Source of the DNA: an uncultured Porphyromonas sp.
GTDB lineage: Bacteria > Bacteroidota > Bacteroidia > Bacteroidales > Porphyromonadaceae
DNA length: 21,554 nt
Direction of reading: 5' to 3'
Assembly: GCF_938039215.1 (NCBI RefSeq)
Contig: NZ_CALHVI010000058.1
Coordinates: 1 to 21,554, forward strand
In this document: positions 6,685-14,372 of the stretch, piece by piece
How the letters are laid out: the number at the start of each line of letters is the position of its first letter
Numbering within the stretch: position 1 is the first letter of the stretch
Notes under the pieces: model-generated
The model's database searches: none
What the model saw: the letters and a program-made list of their open reading frames with translations, nothing else
Told to the model about the DNA's origin: nothing
Translations under genes and position numbers: made by a program

Positions 6685-8340
6685 ATGAGTAAGAAAATCA
6701 CCTACGCCCTGTCCCTCTTAGCTCTTCTCTTCATCCTGCCTGCTTGCCAGCAGCAGAGCGATGTCGAGGAAGCTACTCTGGACCTGTCGACTCAGACTCT
6801 GACCTTCGCTAAGGAGGCCTCGGAGCAGACCATCACCGTACAGACTAATAAGGATAGTTGGTCTGCTGTATCTCCCCAAGAAGCGACTTGGCTGACCCTC
6901 ACCCTAGAGGGGAATACCCTCAAGGTTCGTGCAGAAGCCAATGACCTTGGTCGTGATCGTCTAGGGGCGATCGTAGTCAATGCCGGAGGGCTCCAGAAGC
7001 GGGTCACTGTACGTCAGTCAGCTGCCGATGTCATCCTCAATATGGATCTAGATCGTGTCTCCTTCCCCATCGAAGGTGGGACGAAGAAGGTCGTCTTTGA
7101 GAGCAATACTTCGGTGAAGGTCGAGCTTGCGGCAGATGCCCCATGGCTTACGCTCTCCGATGTGACGAAGTCCAGCTTCACCCTAGCAGCAGAGCGCAAT
7201 GAAGGGGAAACTTCCCGTTCGGTGAAGATCACGATCACAGCTGGGACGCAGGTCAAGGAGCTCGAGGTCGTACAGGATGGTGCTAACCAGTACATCCTGC
7301 CCCTGCAGCAGTTCCCCGCTAATCTCGTCGAGGTGATTCGCTTCGAGCGTTCGCGTCAGGGGGAATTGATCCGTAGCTTCCAGCGTGGGAGCGCAGCTCT
7401 TTTCCGCTTTACGACCCAGAATAAGATCTTCCCACTTATCGAGTACGAGTTTGAGCACGAGCGTAGCAAGGGGTTCCAAGCCGCTATGCAGCTGTGCTTG
7501 GATGATAAGTTCGTGAAGAACAATCCTACGTTTGTCGCCTACCTGCAGGCTTGTGGCTATCAGAAGTCTGATAAGCTGAGCAATGAAGGGCAGGATGTCT
7601 ATGAGCACAATACCCTCCCTCTGAACCTCAACGTCGCCTTCGATTCGTCAGGTGAAGCCCTTCTAGAGACGGTCTATCAGCCTCGTCAGCCTCGAGCTTA
7701 TAAGACTTTTGACCATCTGCCTATGAAGCAACTCTTGGCTATGAACAGTGATCGCAGTCGTCAGATCCATGGCTATAAGAAGGAGGAGGTCGCTAAGAAG
7801 GAGCAGGAATGGAAGGGTGAACTTGATGTGAAGGATCCTCGTGCCAATCGTGCCGACTACCAGCGCTATATCGCCAAGGGTTCGCTGGATGGTGAGTCAC
7901 ACCGTGGTTACTTCTTCGTCCAGCCTAGTGAAGATATCCCAGCTGATGACCCCTTCGTTGATGAGGTCTTCACGACCCAAGCCATCTTTGCAGATGTTAC
8001 GCTGGGCTTCTGGACGGATGCTCTTGGTCGCTCCTATGTAACCCAAGAAATGAATAAGCTCCTTGCGGATAATGGCTACACCTTCCTCCGTGAGCTGAAT
8101 GGTGGCTTCATGGCCTACTACAATGGTGCGGAGAAGGCTGCTTACATCCTGCATGCAGCTCAGCTCAATGGTAAGCCCATCCTAGAGATCCAGACCTTCC
8201 TCGTAGATCTGCCAGTAGGGAATGGAATTCGTACACAGCAGGCTGGCGAGAAGCTAAATCTCCTCGATCGCCGTGCCCGCATCATCGAGGCAATCAGTGG
8301 CCGTCTGCAGAGATTTCCTCAGCTTCAGAGTCGTCGCTAA
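6685..8340 (+). CDS. BACON-domain lipoprotein, paralog 4
   Basis: Predicted surface lipoprotein of 551 aa, last gene of the operon. The lipobox is LPAC with Cys21, followed by QQQSDVEE. BACON domains are at about 30-111 and 119-200. The N-terminal 110 residues are very close to the other paralogs, while the C-terminal region departs more: FRFTTQNKIFPLIEYEF replaces the usual YRFLTKSK stretch, and YNGAEKAAYIL replaces YNKDK-x-AYV. RGYFFVQP, DDPFVDE and LGFWTDALGR are kept, the last nearly identical to paralog 1. No promoter is evident in the 55-nt gap, so it is probably co-transcribed from 2892. Its ligand is unknown. Confidence 0.88.
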   Translation: MSKKITYALSLLALLFILPACQQQSDVEEATLDLSTQTLTFAKEASEQTITVQTNKDSWSAVSPQEATWLTLTLEGNTLKVRAEANDLGRDRLGAIVVNAGGLQKRVTVRQSAADVILNMDLDRVSFPIEGGTKKVVFESNTSVKVELAADAPWLTLSDVTKSSFTLAAERNEGETSRSVKITITAGTQVKELEVVQDGANQYILPLQQFPANLVEVIRFERSRQGELIRSFQRGSAALFRFTTQNKIFPLIEYEFEHERSKGFQAAMQLCLDDKFVKNNPTFVAYLQACGYQKSDKLSNEGQDVYEHNTLPLNLNVAFDSSGEALLETVYQPRQPRAYKTFDHLPMKQLLAMNSDRSRQIHGYKKEEVAKKEQEWKGELDVKDPRANRADYQRYIAKGSLDGESHRGYFFVQPSEDIPADDPFVDEVFTTQAIFADVTLGFWTDALGRSYVTQEMNKLLADNGYTFLRELNGGFMAYYNGAEKAAYILHAAQLNGKPILEIQTFLVDLPVGNGIRTQQAGEKLNLLDRRARIIEAISGRLQRFPQLQSRR

Positions 8341-8437
8341 GACCTCCTCAGCCCATCACGTTCGTTAGGCTATATTCCCTGAGCTTGAAGCGTCGTCTCT
8401 GACCGCTTCGGGTAAGGGGTAGTCAAGCCTCCAAATA

Positions 8438-8523
8438 AAACCTACGGTAGGTCGCACTTGCGACCTACCGTAGGTCGGAGGGACGACCCACAGTAGGTTT
8501 TCAAAGCGACCTACCGTAGGTCC
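8438..8523 (+). repeat. Four-unit palindromic array (copy C)
   Basis: The units start at 8438, 8461, 8484 and 8507, an exact 23-bp period: AAACCTACGGTAGGTCG, CGACCTACCGTAGGTCG, CGACCCACAGTAGGTTT and CGACCTACCGTAGGTCC, with spacers CACTTG, GAGGGA and TCAAAG. Units 1 and 3 are reverse complements at 15 of 17 positions. The array begins 98 nt after the stop of BACON paralog 4, where no other good terminator is visible, so it may be the operon's terminator. Confidence 0.92.
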
Positions 8524-8682
8524 CAAAACAGCCCTTCTGGGAGTAAGCTTTAAGCGGGGCGCTGTGCCTCAAAGATCGTGTAGTACTTTCGCTGGGCAAG
8601 GCTCCGAAGTGTGATGCCCCAATTCCCCGATGAATTTCCCTCTTTTTGATAGGCTGCGACAGGAAGCCCCAGGAGCAAAAAT

Positions 8683-8744
8683 CCGCTCCACAGCTGGGCT
8701 GTCTCTTGAGGGTACACCCCTGCAGTCGTGGTGTATCAGAGCGG
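8683..8744 (+). ncRNA. Possible small structured RNA (three-way junction)
   Basis: Three nested helices fill 62 nt: CCGCTC 8683-8688 with GAGCGG 8739-8744; ACAGC 8690-8694 with GCTGT 8698-8702 (TGG loop); and GGTACACC 8711-8718 with GGTGTATC 8730-8737. It lies upstream of the -7 box at 8784, so it is not in that transcript. It could be a small RNA, an upstream leader, or chance pairing. No matching family is recognised. Confidence 0.25.
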
Positions 8745-8783
8745 AAGATGGGGGAGGTATTAGGGATTATTGCTGAGATATTT

Positions 8784-8791
8784 TACCTTTG
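8784..8791 (+). promoter_or_regulatory. Promoter -7 box for the protease operon
   Basis: TACCTTTG matches TAnnTTTG exactly, but no TTG is found at the -33 distance, so the promoter may be weak or activator-dependent. The box ends 416 nt before the ATG at 9208, nearly the same distance as for the two BACON promoters (418 and 424 nt). Confidence 0.45.
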
Positions 8792-9207
8792 CTTTGGAGT
8801 GGAGGTTCTTGAGCCCCAGGATGACAAGCTATTCCTAACGGACACACGGACGGATAGCAGGAGTTCAGCCCCACTCTTTGGGCAAGGTGGAATATGACCA
8901 CAGTTTGACGCACACACTTCCCTCGCAGGATATTCAAGAAAAGAACAACGGACAACAAGCTCTTCGAACACCTACACAAGACGACACTTCGTCTACCTTA
9001 GTATCTTTTGTTCCCAATCTGAGCGCTGGTTGGATTAGTCCCTCTAGTCTCCGATGGCCCGCCTGACACACTCAGACGCCCATTATCCCGAGCCTCTCCT
9101 TAAGTAAGCTTAAGGTGTAGTGTCTCTTCTACCAAGGTTCCCCCTTCCAGAGAGTATCTCCCCAAGGGTGCAACCGAAGTAACAATAACCTCTTCATACT
9201 ACGAACA

Positions 9208-11961
9208 ATGAAAAGATCCATACTGACCCTGTCACTTCTCTCGGTCTTTGCTGTCTCGTCTTGTCAGAAAGATTTCGATGAAGTGACCCCTCGTGGCGAA
9301 GATCAGCGTGCAGAGGTCAACGGTGCGACCCCTTCCGCTCCATCTCTTCTCTCCACGCAGGGCGCAGAAGCTGGGGTCCTCTATATGCGCATTCAGAAGA
9401 ATGCCAAGCCAAGCCTCCGAGCATTTGACTCTGGTACAGCTACGATGCAGGCGCTGCCCTCGCAGCTCGCCCGCTCGCTTCAGAGCATCGGCTCCGAGTC
9501 TATGGAACCCCTCTTCCCCATTGACCCTCGCTTCGAGAAGCGTATGCGTCGCGAAGGACTTGACCTCTGGTACATCGTTCGCTTCGACAAGCAGCAGGAT
9601 CTACGTGCTGCTATGCAGACCCTACTTGCTGCACCAGAAGTTGAATATACCGAGCCCGTATATCAACTCTCACTACCAGATGCTAAGCCCGTAGGGGTGA
9701 GTGATGCTCGCCCTGCTGGCGATCCTGCAGCTCCATTCAATGACCCCTTGCTCCCAGATCAGTGGCATTACAACAATACGGGGAAGTTCTCCAGAAGCGT
9801 CGCTGGTGCTGACATAGGCCTCTTCGAAGCTTGGAAGAAGGAGACGGGTAAGCCCAATGTCATTGTCGCCATCACCGACGGGGGGATCGATACCAGCCAC
9901 CCCGACCTCAAGGATAACCTCTACATCAATGAGAAGGAACTCAACGGTCAGAAGGGAGTAGACGATGATGGCAACGGTGCTATCGATGATATCTACGGCT
10001 TCAACTTCATCCACAACGATGGGAAGATTTACCCTGACAATGTCTCACACGGGACGCACGTAGCTGGTACCGTAGCTGCACGCAACAACAACGGCATCGG
10101 TGTCGGTGGTGTCGCTGGTGGTGATGGTACAGCAAACTCTGGTGTTCGCTTGATGAGCGCTCAGATCTTCGGGGGTAAGAACGAGAACGGTAACTCGACT
10201 CGTGCCCTTGTCTATAGCGCTAACAATGGCGCTGTCATCAGCCAGAACTCTTGGGGGTATCCTTACGAAGCTCAGGTCAAGACGATCCCTCAGAGCCTCA
10301 AGGCCGCTATCGACTACTTCATCAAGTACGCAGGCTGTGACAACGATGGTAAGCAGCTCCCCAACTCCCCAATGAAGGGTGGGGTAGTCATCTTCGCCTC
10401 TGGGAATGACGGCCGTGAATACTATTCGCTCCCTGGTGCTTATGACCCCGTCATCGCTGTATCATCGATGGCTCCCGACTGGAAGGGCGCTTGGTACACC
10501 AACCGTGGTACTTGGGTCGACATCACCGCTCCTGGTGGTGACCAGTACTTTGCTCAGGGAGAAGTCCTCAGCACACTTGCTAAGGAGATCACTGGGCAGG
10601 ACTATGGTTACATGCAGGGGACTTCGATGGCTTGTCCTCATGTCTCTGGGGTCGCAGCCCTCATCGTCTCTCACTTCGGGAAGCAAGGCTTCACCAACAA
10701 GGAGTGTGAACAGCGTCTTCTCGGAGCTCTAAAGCCCCAGAATATCGATGCGCTTACGGGCTTCAAGGGTCGTATGGGTCGTGGTTATGTGGATGCCTCC
10801 GCTATCTTCGCTGAGAATAAGGGCAAGGCTCCTGCCAAGATCACTAAGATCAGTGCTGATGACATTGACTTTGTCACGGCGAATATCTCTTGGATAGCTG
10901 TCGCCGACGAAGATGATGGTACTCCCGTAGAATACCGAGTCTATCTCTCCGAGCAGCCCATCACCGATGCCAATAAGCAGGATGCTCTCTACACCAAGCT
11001 CAATGCTCGTGGTTATGCTGTTGGTACGAAGATGTTCCTCCCTCTGGCTGCGCTGAAGGAGAATACTACCTACTATATAGCAGTCGAAGCGCTTGACCGC
11101 TGGGATCTCACCTCTGGTCTAACGCGTGCAGAGTTCAAGACGAAGAAGAACAATCCTCCCGTCCTAACCCTCTCGACGAAGGACAAGATCCGTGTCTCTT
11201 CGCTTGGTAAGCAGACCTTCTCTGTTACCTTCTCTGACCCCGACAACCAGAAGGTCAGTGTCATCGTCGGTGGCGAAACACGAGGTGTAAGCCATCAGAT
11301 CTCTGGGGATAAGATCAACTTCACCCTGCGTGCAGTAGCACCTATTGGTGTCCATGAGATCAAGATCACGGCTATCGACGCACTCGGTGCTAAGACCGAA
11401 CTGTCTGTACCCTTCGAAGTCTACACATATAAGGCTCCTGCCTTCATCGCTTCTCTGGGAAGTCACATCGTAGGAGTAGAGATGACTACTTTGGTTGATG
11501 TTGCTTCTGCTCTAGAGAAGAGTGAGGGTGTGACGCTCACCTACAAGGCGAGCTCAGCTGACCGCTCTGTTGCTATCGCTTCCGTCAGCTCTGAGGGTGT
11601 TCTCTCTATCCTGGGAAATAAGCCGGGTACCACGCAGGTACAGGTCGAAGTCTCCGATGGTATCAGCACGCCTGTCCAGACTTCAGTGCCCGTTCGAGTG
11701 GTAACGAAGCCTTCAGATCTCGTCTACTCTGTCTATCCTATCCCTGCGACGACAGAGCTGAATATCGTCCTTAACCCCGAAATAGCTTCGGCCAATGTAC
11801 AGATCCGTAGCCTTACCGGTGCTAAGGTCTACGACCGTGATCACACTGTCAAGGGTGTAGGTCGCATCAAGCTACAGGTCAAGAACCTCGCACCAGGGAC
11901 TTACTCTCTCAGTATCAAGTCACCTCGGGGCACGTACACCAAGGCTTTCGTCAAAAACTAA
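9208..11961 (+). CDS. Secreted S8 (subtilisin-like) protease with T9SS sorting domain
   Basis: Predicted exported serine endopeptidase of 917 aa. Order: signal peptide; N-terminal prodomain about 50-160; subtilase domain about 180-535; fibronectin III-like domain about 541-640; Ig-like/cadherin-like region about 650-835; C-terminal sorting domain about 841-917. The catalytic triad is visible: Asp224 (AITDGG), His281 (SHGTHVAG) and Ser473 (GTSMACPHVSG), with oxyanion Asn400 (ASGND). The end (YPIPATTELNI...LAPGTYSL...KAFVKN) is a type A T9SS signal, normally removed on secretion to the cell surface. The signal peptide ends VSSC-QKDFDE with Cys19, a good lipobox, which is unusual for a T9SS cargo. 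A PorV/PorQ-like gene starts 12 nt downstream in the same operon. The substrate is unknown. Confidence 0.93.
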   Translation: MKRSILTLSLLSVFAVSSCQKDFDEVTPRGEDQRAEVNGATPSAPSLLSTQGAEAGVLYMRIQKNAKPSLRAFDSGTATMQALPSQLARSLQSIGSESMEPLFPIDPRFEKRMRREGLDLWYIVRFDKQQDLRAAMQTLLAAPEVEYTEPVYQLSLPDAKPVGVSDARPAGDPAAPFNDPLLPDQWHYNNTGKFSRSVAGADIGLFEAWKKETGKPNVIVAITDGGIDTSHPDLKDNLYINEKELNGQKGVDDDGNGAIDDIYGFNFIHNDGKIYPDNVSHGTHVAGTVAARNNNGIGVGGVAGGDGTANSGVRLMSAQIFGGKNENGNSTRALVYSANNGAVISQNSWGYPYEAQVKTIPQSLKAAIDYFIKYAGCDNDGKQLPNSPMKGGVVIFASGNDGREYYSLPGAYDPVIAVSSMAPDWKGAWYTNRGTWVDITAPGGDQYFAQGEVLSTLAKEITGQDYGYMQGTSMACPHVSGVAALIVSHFGKQGFTNKECEQRLLGALKPQNIDALTGFKGRMGRGYVDASAIFAENKGKAPAKITKISADDIDFVTANISWIAVADEDDGTPVEYRVYLSEQPITDANKQDALYTKLNARGYAVGTKMFLPLAALKENTTYYIAVEALDRWDLTSGLTRAEFKTKKNNPPVLTLSTKDKIRVSSLGKQTFSVTFSDPDNQKVSVIVGGETRGVSHQISGDKINFTLRAVAPIGVHEIKITAIDALGAKTELSVPFEVYTYKAPAFIASLGSHIVGVEMTTLVDVASALEKSEGVTLTYKASSADRSVAIASVSSEGVLSILGNKPGTTQVQVEVSDGISTPVQTSVPVRVVTKPSDLVYSVYPIPATTELNIVLNPEIASANVQIRSLTGAKVYDRDHTVKGVGRIKLQVKNLAPGTYSLSIKSPRGTYTKAFVKN

Positions 11962-11973
11962 CGCATCTGACTC

Positions 11974-12936
11974 ATGAATAAGAAAGCATCTATCCTACTG
12001 CTCGCCGTAGCACTAGGTACGTCTGCAGCCCATGCTCAGAAGACGGTCAAGGCTACACGTTCGCTCCCCATCCTCGAGTATGCTACGAGTGCTCGCACAG
12101 CGGCCCTCGGGGGAAATCACTATGGGGAGACTGATGTAGATCATCTCTATACGAACCCGACCTCTCTGCTCTACCAGAATACGAGTTTCTCCGTCTCGGG
12201 AGGCCTCCGCACCTTCGGGAAGATCGAGGGGCTAGAGGGATCGCTGAATCTCTATAATGCCAGTCTGGGGCTACGAGTAGGACCGCACGCCTTCTTCGGA
12301 GGAATTCGCTACTTCGGAGGTCTGAAGTTCACTCCGATTGATAAGAACGAGCATGCCAAGAAGAGCCGTAATCTCTATGACTACACGGCTGATCTGGGCT
12401 ATGCTTACCGCTTCGGTATCTTCTCGATCTATGCCAAGGGGAGCTATATCTATACGGACCAAGGGAGTGCAAGTTCGGCCGTTACCTTCGGTGGGGGTGC
12501 CTTCGTCCGTAGCAGTGAAGAGCCTTCGTCCACTGGGGTTGACTTCATTCTCGGTGCTAAGGTCGACAACCTCGGCCCAGGCTACAAGCAGAGCTCCCGT
12601 AGTAAGATGGCATACCCTCCCGCCTACGCAGGTCTCGGTGGTGAGATCGGCTACGGAGTCGAAGGGGAGCATCACCTCTCTCTCGGTGCAGGCCTAGACT
12701 ACTTCTTCTATCCTACCAATTCGTCTTCTGCAGCGCTACACTTCGGTGGGGAGTATCTCTATCATCAGATGTTCGCTCTGCGTGCTGGTTACCAGCATGA
12801 CACCAACGGAGTCAAGGGCTTCAGCGCAGGTCTTGGTCTACGCTTCAAGCCGCTGGCAGTAGATGCCTCCTATCTTGCTCCTACCTATACTGATGGTAAG
12901 CCTTCCTTCCTTCTGACCGTTGGTCTGAATCTGTAA
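11974..12936 (+). CDS. PorV/PorQ-family outer-membrane protein
   Basis: Predicted outer-membrane beta-barrel of 320 aa. Signal peptide 1-21 ends AHA before Gln22. The N-terminal stretch LEYATSARTAALGG (about 34-47), followed by a TNPTSL motif, is the signature shared by PorV and PorQ of type IX secretion; the rest alternates Gly and aromatic residues as in barrel strands and ends LTVGLNL. In Porphyromonas, PorV shuttles cargo to the attachment complex and PorQ belongs to the PorU/PorV/PorZ sorting machinery. This gene lies 12 nt after a T9SS cargo protease, which suggests a dedicated helper or paralog rather than the core component. It is somewhat short for PorV (about 390 aa) and near PorQ length (about 340 aa). 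I cannot decide which it is. Confidence 0.75.
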   Translation: MNKKASILLLAVALGTSAAHAQKTVKATRSLPILEYATSARTAALGGNHYGETDVDHLYTNPTSLLYQNTSFSVSGGLRTFGKIEGLEGSLNLYNASLGLRVGPHAFFGGIRYFGGLKFTPIDKNEHAKKSRNLYDYTADLGYAYRFGIFSIYAKGSYIYTDQGSASSAVTFGGGAFVRSSEEPSSTGVDFILGAKVDNLGPGYKQSSRSKMAYPPAYAGLGGEIGYGVEGEHHLSLGAGLDYFFYPTNSSSAALHFGGEYLYHQMFALRAGYQHDTNGVKGFSAGLGLRFKPLAVDASYLAPTYTDGKPSFLLTVGLNL

Positions 12937-12962
12937 GGCTACCTAGGTTTGTTTGTTAGTGC

Positions 12963-13006
12963 GTGGGCATAGTGATCCGTTCGGGGTCACTATGCCCACC
13001 TTTTTT
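12963..13006 (+). terminator. Strong intrinsic terminator of the protease operon
   Basis: GTGGGCATAGTGATCC (12963-12978) pairs with GGGTCACTATGCCCAC (12984-12999) around the loop GTTCG, with one G-T pair, followed directly by C and six Ts. It starts 26 nt after the stop of the PorV/PorQ-like gene. Confidence 0.9.
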
Positions 13007-13260
13007 GTGCCTTATTGGAGGAGGATGAGAGGAGGAAGAATGCTGGTACTGTCCAACGAAATAGAAGTCTCATTTAGCTGGGACTGGGGGATAAGGCTAC
13101 GACTCTCAGATAATCAGCCTCCATCGCTACGATCAAATAGCTGCGGTCGAAAGCCTCATAGAGTAAATGCACTGCCCATCGGCGATTTACTAAAAGAGCA
13201 CCGAGATTCTAAAGGCTCAGCTCCGAGCCATTATATCCGACCTCGGAGGGAGGGCAAATA

Positions 13261-13346
13261 AAACCTACGGTAGGTCGTCGATGCGACCCACGGTAGGTCG
13301 GTCGGGCGACCCACAGTAGGTTTTTTCGGCGACCTACCGTAGGTCG
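13261..13346 (+). repeat. Four-unit palindromic array (copy D)
   Basis: The units start at 13261, 13284, 13307 and 13330, an exact 23-bp period: AAACCTACGGTAGGTCG, CGACCCACGGTAGGTCG, CGACCCACAGTAGGTTT and CGACCTACCGTAGGTCG, with spacers TCGATG, GTCGGG and TTTCGG. The sequence CAAATAAAACCTACGGTAGG entering unit 1 is the same as in copy C, so the upstream A-tract is part of the element. Unit 3 runs into six Ts. A strong terminator already lies 255 nt upstream, so termination cannot be its only purpose here. Confidence 0.92.
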
Positions 13347-13606
13347 TCCGACACCCCTTCTGGAAGCGTACTCCGAAGGGGCGAGAATTGCTCTCGCTCC
13401 GAGCTGTTCTTTTACCCTGCTTAGGGCTGATGCATGGTGGCTTCATGTGCAGATCGTCAAATTTATTCGAGGGGGGGCTTTGGGGGGAGACAAGTAGAAA
13501 AGAAAACGCCTCACAGCTGGAGATTTGCCTCTTAGCGGAGGGGCGTATTGTTGGGCTTCAGCCTTGCTTGTTGGATTAGCAGAGGTATGAAAAATAGATA
13601 ATTACG

Positions 13607-13680
13607 TACCTTTGTGCCGTTTTGCCAATTATTTGACTGATTAAGCGTTTATCTAAATGGATAATCAAACGTTTATCTAA
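13607..13680 (+). promoter_or_regulatory. Promoter and operator-like direct repeat before the DUF3575 gene
   Basis: The -7 box TACCTTTG (13607-13614) has no clear -33 partner. Just downstream, AAGCGTTTATCTAA (13643-13656) and AAACGTTTATCTAA (13667-13680) form a direct repeat at a 24-bp period, and GATAA (13660-13664) pairs with the first TTATC (13649-13653) to make a small inverted repeat. This suits binding by a dimeric regulator overlapping the early transcribed region. The ATG follows 41 nt after the second repeat. Confidence 0.45.
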
Positions 13681-13721
13681 CTAGGCAAGGCTTCTCAACC
13701 ATTCATATACAGAATTATCAT

Positions 13722-14354
13722 ATGACAAAACGAATAGCCCTCTTGGGTGTCGTGGCTTTTTTTGCCTCGATATTTGGGCTGCAAGCGCAAAACTATGCCC
13801 TCAGTACGAACATCCCTTCGCTACTGACGGGTACGATTAATTTAGAGCCCTCGGTAGCGCTCTCCAAGTCGGTTTCTCTACAATTATCCTTCTCGGCACG
13901 ACCTGCCCTCTTCAAGCTCCAGATGCCTGTCGGAATCATAGAATCGATCTATGGGATGCGTGAACGCTCGCTTAGCTTCAACAATCGAATGAGATGGGGA
14001 AGTGTAGCGCATACTGAGCTCGTCTCCCTTGCTCCTGCTCTGCGCTATTGGTTCCGAGGTACCTACAACCGAGGACTCTTCCTCTCTATGCATGCGCTTG
14101 GGATGCTGTATCGCTACGGAGGCGATATCTACTCACCCTATTATTCTGAGGGCTTCCTTGTCGGGGCTGGAGCCTCTGTGGGTTACTCGTACGAACTTGC
14201 TCCGCATTGGAATCTAGAGGCCGAGGCCGGTCTTGCTGGTGTATGGACACGTTATGACCTACGAGCTTCTGCGACTAAGGTTGTTGGCCGAGATCGGAGC
14301 CGTTTCCTTGCTCTTCCCTCACGTGTCGGAGTGCGACTCGTTTACTTATTCTAA
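13722..14354 (+). CDS. DUF3575-family outer-membrane protein
   Basis: Predicted small outer-membrane protein of 210 aa. Signal peptide 1-22 ends LQA before Gln23. The mature part resembles DUF3575 proteins of Bacteroidota: YALSTNIPSLLTGTINLEPS at the start, LAPALRYWFRG, a loop LFLSMHALGMLYRYGGD, the GFLVGAGASVGYSYEL...WNLEAEAG strand pair, and a final aromatic residue (VRLVYLF) typical of barrels. In Bacteroides such genes often stand beside DUF3868-type or fimbria-associated genes; the exact function is unknown. The stop is 18 nt before the ATG of the next gene, a large lipoprotein, so the two probably work together. Confidence 0.75.
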   Translation: MTKRIALLGVVAFFASIFGLQAQNYALSTNIPSLLTGTINLEPSVALSKSVSLQLSFSARPALFKLQMPVGIIESIYGMRERSLSFNNRMRWGSVAHTELVSLAPALRYWFRGTYNRGLFLSMHALGMLYRYGGDIYSPYYSEGFLVGAGASVGYSYELAPHWNLEAEAGLAGVWTRYDLRASATKVVGRDRSRFLALPSRVGVRLVYLF

Positions 14355-14372
14355 AATTGATTGCTATCACAG

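Larger units (their letters stand above)
8341..9207 (+). other. Intergenic region and long leader before the S8 protease
   Basis: No credible gene in 867 nt. It contains palindromic array C (8438-8523), a compact three-helix fold (8683-8744), a promoter -7 box (8784-8791) and a leader of about 410 nt. In the leader I see the pairings GAGTGG 8797-8802 with CCACTC 8871-8876, GCTATTCC with GGATAGC (8828-8858, one bulge), AGACGA-CACT-TCGTCT (8979-8994) and CCTTAAG-TAAG-CTTAAGG (9098-9115). A second -7-like box, TACCTTAG, occurs at 8994-9001. Confidence 0.5.
13007..13721 (+). other. Intergenic region before the DUF3575 gene
   Basis: No credible gene. Bases 13007-13200 show nothing recognisable. 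Bases 13201-13246 contain nested pairings (CCGAG with CTCGG enclosing GGCTC-AGCTCC-GAGCC) just before palindromic array D. Two further hairpins follow the array: CCCCTTC 13354-13360 with GAAGGGG 13375-13381, and GCGAG 13381-13385 with CTCGC 13393-13397. The promoter box and short repeats of the next gene are at 13607-13680. Confidence 0.5.

Noticed and set aside
8438..8523. Arrays as REP/BIME elements moved by a TnpA-REP (RAYT) enzyme
   Set aside because: The units contain GTAG, but inside the palindrome rather than at the foot of a hairpin, and no RAYT gene is in the window. This remains possible only if such a gene lies elsewhere.
8646..8897. Possible 83-aa gene before the protease
   Set aside because: No ATG start, composition unlike the neighbouring proteins, and it overlaps the folded region and promoter box.
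12953..13261. Possible 102-aa gene after the PorV/PorQ-like gene
   Set aside because: The frame reads through the strong terminator hairpin and T-run at 12963-13006.
13388..13579. Possible 63-aa gene between array D and the DUF3575 promoter
   Set aside because: No family resemblance and biased composition; it overlaps a hairpin region. Nothing supports translation.
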